NCBI GenBank assembly: GCA_027922465.2
Contig: BQMF02000045.1
Location: 1,302,001-1,366,000 of the forward strand
Direction of reading: 5' to 3'
Origin: Turritopsis dohrnii
Taxonomy: Eukaryota; Cnidaria; Hydrozoa; Anthoathecata; Oceaniidae
Length of the DNA stretch: 64,000 bases
Positions 60,488-64,000 of the stretch are shown piece by piece. Numbering within the stretch: position 1 is the stretch's first letter; each line of letters begins with the position of its first letter. The translations under genes were made by a program, and so were the position numbers. Under the pieces are notes generated by a model, which saw only the letters and a list, made by a program, of their open reading frames with translations, was not told the DNA's origin and did not search any database.

Positions 60488-60658
60488 CAGTATTCTCTCT
60501 AACTCGAACCTTGAAGAGGAAAACTAAATCGTTCGAATTATGGAGAGTTCGAGTTATAGAGAGTGATATTGCTAGGTTTTAGCTTGAAGAGACCCACGGT
60601 TCAGTTCGAATTATGGAGAGCTCGAGTAATGAAAGGTCGAATTACAAAGAGTCTACTG
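60488..60658. mobile_element. 171-bp pogo-type MITE
   Basis: Left end CAGTATTCTCTCTAACTCGA; right end, complemented, CAGTAGACTCTTTGTAATTC. TA follows the right end. Internal TCGAATTATGGAGAG and TCGAGTTATAGAGAG words are typical of this group. Confidence 0.6.
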
Positions 60659-61948
60659 TAGGTTTCACGTAAAGGTATTTCTTTCTTATGCCACGAATTG
60701 TGCCTCACCCAAATTTTGATATCCAAATAAGGCGACACCAAATATTGAAATAGAGGAACTTAGGTAAGTTTCATTTTGTTATTGTAATGCATTGTAATCA
60801 TTGTTCTTGTAATCCTGACCTTGGAGGTCTTATTGAAATATGAAGTTCCTATGGAGATCTGAAGTTCTAATGGAGATATAAAGTTCTTATAAACCAGATA
60901 TATAATTATCTCTCATTTAGATTGGAAGTGCTGGTACTTGGTTGACATAAGACGTTTTTACTTAACCAAGATTTCTCACAGATTTTCTTGTTTACACAGT
61001 TATAAGTGAAAAACTTCAATAACATAATGGGTATGGTCATCTCTGCTATATCACCTCATTGTTCTCACAGCTATTATGGTTACAATATTGCTCATTTCTG
61101 CAGCAATGTTTTGTTGAAGATAACGTAAAACATACAGCACTATTTTCTGACTGAATATTTCCTCATCATTGCCAAAATACATGCGTAAAAAATAGAGATA
61201 TTTAATAAAAACGTGCGTGATAAAACTCCACATTCCCACAATGTCCAACAAACAACATGTACAAAATAATAATACGAAAATCGAGACACAGAGGTTAGGA
61301 GAAAACATGGAAGATAAATTATATTTCTTCACACTACCAAATCAATTTCTCCGTAGTTTTATATTTTCGTTTAGATATCCAATATGTCTGGATGGTCAAA
61401 ATCTTAAGAAAAGATTTTTATCGGAATCTTTAACAGCTATCAACAAGCAATTCTCAATCTCGACAATGTAGCAGTAGTGTATCATGCTATTTGGAGACCG
61501 TGGTACATGGAGCTATACACTTACGTTTCTGCTGAAGATATATACATTTATTTACTCTTTAGTAGTGTGAATGCGATGTTATAAATATAAAATCGGAATT
61601 GTTGTTATCTCGTACAGATAAAGTCAAAAATGTTACACTTTCCAATAGGGATAATTAGTGAAAAAAAATAAACAAACGAAACAAAAAAAAATAAGCTACA
61701 AAGATTTTCCTAAAATAAGAAATCTTTCTTCATTTTTTCATTCTTTCTTCTCTTCTTTGTCGTTGGTGTTGATGGTGATGTTGTTGCGGTAAATCTACTT
61801 TGTACTTTCCAAATGATAACTTCTTTTTGTTTCTTGAATTGGCATCGTTCTTTACTCATTGATATTACAAAAAAAAGTTGATTTCCAAAAAGTTGTTAAT
61901 ACTTTAAAACACAAAGCATTTGATTTTTTTTAGTCGGTTGATACTTTG
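60659..61948. other. non-coding, no gene seen
   Basis: AT-rich sequence with a plus-strand tract AAGTTCCTATGGAGATCTGAAGTTCTAATGGAGAT (short direct repeat, 60843-60878). No exon supported. Confidence 0.4.
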
Positions 61949-61954
61949 TTTATT
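61949..61954 (-). promoter_or_regulatory. possible poly(A) signal of lectin gene C
   Basis: AATAAA on the minus strand about 20 bases past the stop codon at 61975. Confidence 0.35.
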
Positions 61955-61974
61955 TTTGTTGGTTCCCCACATAT

Positions 61975-63172
61975 TTAACCAATGAAATTGGCGTTAAGTA
62001 AATTGTCCTCATTAACAACTTCGTGACCGTTAATGACTTCAATGCATTTGTAGTAGACCTCTAGGTATTTGTAAACATCTAAACACGTCTGATCATGGAA
62101 GAAGAATTTCGTACAACGAACTTCGCACATGGTGGTACCTTCACAGGCATCTTTAACTTTTGTTAAAAACAATGGTGTGGTTGGACAATACTTATTGGCC
62201 ATTAGATTTCCGGTGTGTTCTGTGCACAATCCAAAGTTACGCCTTCCCCAGAAAGCTGACACGATCTCGATATGTTTGTATTCGTTGCATCTTAGCCATG
62301 CCGTATCTTCTTCACATTTCACTGTTCCGTTCTGTAAAAGTAAACGATCATTTTTGCTTGAGTTGTGGAAAAAATTCCATTCCCTAATAACTTGATTATA
62401 CGAACTTTTTGACTTTCAGAATGCAAAGACATCATTTGGAATAATAAGACATTTTAAGCTACTTACATATCTTATTGGTGTTGGTCCTCCAGCTCCGGGT
62501 GTTCCAGGCAGACCGGGTGGACCAGGTAAACCTGGCATACCACTACCACCTGGCCAACCAGGGGATCCAGGCAAACCTGGAGGTCCTGGTAAGCCATCAC
62601 TTCCTTGATATCCAGGCATACCAGGGGGACCAGTTAAACCTGGTCCTCCAGGCATACCGGGCGTTCCTGGGTCTCCTTTCCATCCGGGTGGACCTGGTGG
62701 TCCAGGAAGACCGGATTCTCCTGGCATACCATCTCTACCAGGTGGACCTTGTAGTCCCTTCAATATAAAACCAAGTGTGACATTCTGATCTTTTAAGAGT
62801 TTATTCAACAGTGGCGGCACAGGCGAAACCGGTAGCGATATCTGAAAGAAAAAAAGCGAAATAATAAAAAGGTAATGCAATAAGGAATTTAAGGATACCT
62901 CTTTTTGTAACGTTAATAAGTTAATAATCTAAAATCATAAACTCTCAATAACTCCAGAATTGCTCCAATGAAAATATTACTATTATAGTATGTCCATTAT
63001 TTCTCTACTTGGCAAGTGCAAATAAGAATTCTTTATACCATTCAGTACGTTTTCTAGAGTAACCGGGACTTTGCTTACAAGTGTGATGTCAAAATTCTAT
63101 TACCGTATTTTCAGTCCAGATTACTAATACTATCGATAATATCCATAGAATCATTAGTGATCTTTTTCCCAT
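61975..63172 (-). CDS. collagen-SUEL lectin protein C
   Basis: Minus-strand exons, all phase 0. 63172-63104 is a 23-codon signal peptide ([20 protein letters not shown]...). 62841-62467 has 125 codons: [30 protein letters not shown], then 31 Gly-X-Y triplets including GRDGMP and WKGDPG. 62331-61975 is the lectin domain, 118 codons and stop. Splice sites: GTAATA and GTAAGT donors, CTTTCAG and TTTACAG acceptors. The collagen helix has the same number of triplets as A and B, and the NVT sequon sits at the same place. The lectin domain has AFWGRRN, nine cysteines and [12 protein letters not shown]. It lacks the polybasic tail and instead ends [16 protein letters not shown]. More diverged from A and B than they are from each other. 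The signal exon used is uncertain (see 63877-63936). Confidence 0.85.
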
Positions 63173-63876
63173 ATCCTGACACCATGTACTTTGATTTGAT
63201 TCATTTACTAAGCAACTACCAAATAACTATAAATCTGTGAAAATAAGTCCAATTCAACCATTAACTTTGACAATTTTCCTCGAAATAACTAATGGTCGTT
63301 AAGATCACGTCATAATGTTTTGCCTAGGCTTAAAATAGTCCTTGTATTTCTCTTCTTTTTTTAATAAATGTTAAATATTTTTTTTCAATATTTTTTTGCG
63401 AGAATTTTTTTACAATTAGAAAAAAAAAACATTTAAGAATCTAGGTGTTAGAATCACGCTTGAATAGTTTAAGCAGAGGTCCGTGTAGTTTAATCGATTT
63501 CATTTTGCTTTTAGCAATGCACAAAAATGCTTTTTTAACTTCAAGTTTAAACTGTGACCAACGAACAGCATTATAAACAAACGGAAGGAACATTCGAAGA
63601 AACATTTCTATAAAATGTTTAAACATTGATAACGCTAGAAATAAAAAAGCCATCCATAATGCATCGATGTTATTAATAAATTATTTTTTATATTTTGTAT
63701 TCCTTGTTTCGAAAAAGATAACTGAAAAAAAGATTATTCTTGTTTCAAAAGAAAATTTATTGAATTTCGAAGTTTTGCTTAAAACGTGCATGTCGATTTC
63801 ACTAATTGCTGTAAGCGGTTCACTGATTTTGTTAATGAACATAGAAAAATATTAAAGAAAAAAGTGACACACTCAC

Positions 63877-63936
63877 CGATTTCTCGACAAGGAGTAGAAC
63901 CAGAGCTACACCAAAAGATGTTGTCAATATCCTCAT
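63877..63936 (-). CDS. second signal-peptide exon upstream of gene C
   Basis: ATG at 63936 starts a 20-codon exon, MRILTTSFGVALVLLLVEKS, ending in a consensus phase-0 donor (TCG/GTGAGTG), stronger than the donor of the exon at 63104. It could be an alternative first exon of gene C (phase matches the collagen exon at 62841), or exon 1 of a gene whose other exons lie elsewhere. Confidence 0.6.
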
Positions 63937-64000
63937 GTCCTGTACAATAGAATATATAAATCATATAAATATTAATTTCTTTTCATTCAGCATTTATTAG

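Noticed and set aside
1..64000. CRISPR arrays, bacterial-type operons, phage or viral modules
   Set aside because: None seen. Introns, LINE tails and animal-type domains show this is animal nuclear DNA. Regular short repeats present are transposon subterminal arrays.

Overview
The window looks like nuclear DNA from an invertebrate animal. It is AT-rich, gene-poor and full of transposon debris, with small intron-split genes that use GT-AG splice sites. The gene content (collagen plus sea-urchin-egg-lectin proteins, a THAP transposase, CR1/L2-like LINE ends, TA-flanked pogo-like MITEs) would suit a cnidarian or another early-branching metazoan. Nothing in the sequence fixes the phylum, so treat that as inference.

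Layout. 1-6000 is non-coding with a LINE tail, minisatellites and a TA-flanked element (3878-4629). 6089-9500 (minus) holds a small single-pass membrane protein gene and a decayed tandem copy of it. 9500-18300 is transposon territory: 11558-12383, 13891-14782 (with an integrase-like ORF) and 15654-16130. 18327-24434 is repeated almost letter for letter at 26402-33250. An inverted-repeat element lies between the copies, and the second copy has a rearranged left flank. Each copy carries a small ORF (22155-22478 and 30490-30807) whose differences look coding. 33.8-38.3 kb carries several diverged copies of one repeat plus a broken THAP/DDE transposase (34744-36132). 40.3-41.5 kb has a TATA-preceded small secreted-peptide pseudogene and a LINE reverse-transcriptase fragment. 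41.5-45 kb has little.

The most notable content is three minus-strand genes for secreted proteins with a signal peptide, a short collagen triple helix (31 Gly-X-Y triplets) and a C-terminal SUEL/rhamnose-binding lectin domain: A at 45025-45931, B at 47853-50098 and C at 61975-63172/63936. All mapped introns are phase 0 and each module is one exon. The plan parallels vertebrate soluble defence collagens (collectins, ficolins) but with an unrelated lectin head. Between B and C lies a minus-strand gene for a Ser/Arg-rich protein (55278-56542) with repeated RRxS basophilic-kinase-type motifs.

Gene models were assembled by reading splice sites by eye; no homology search, expression data or repeat library was available.
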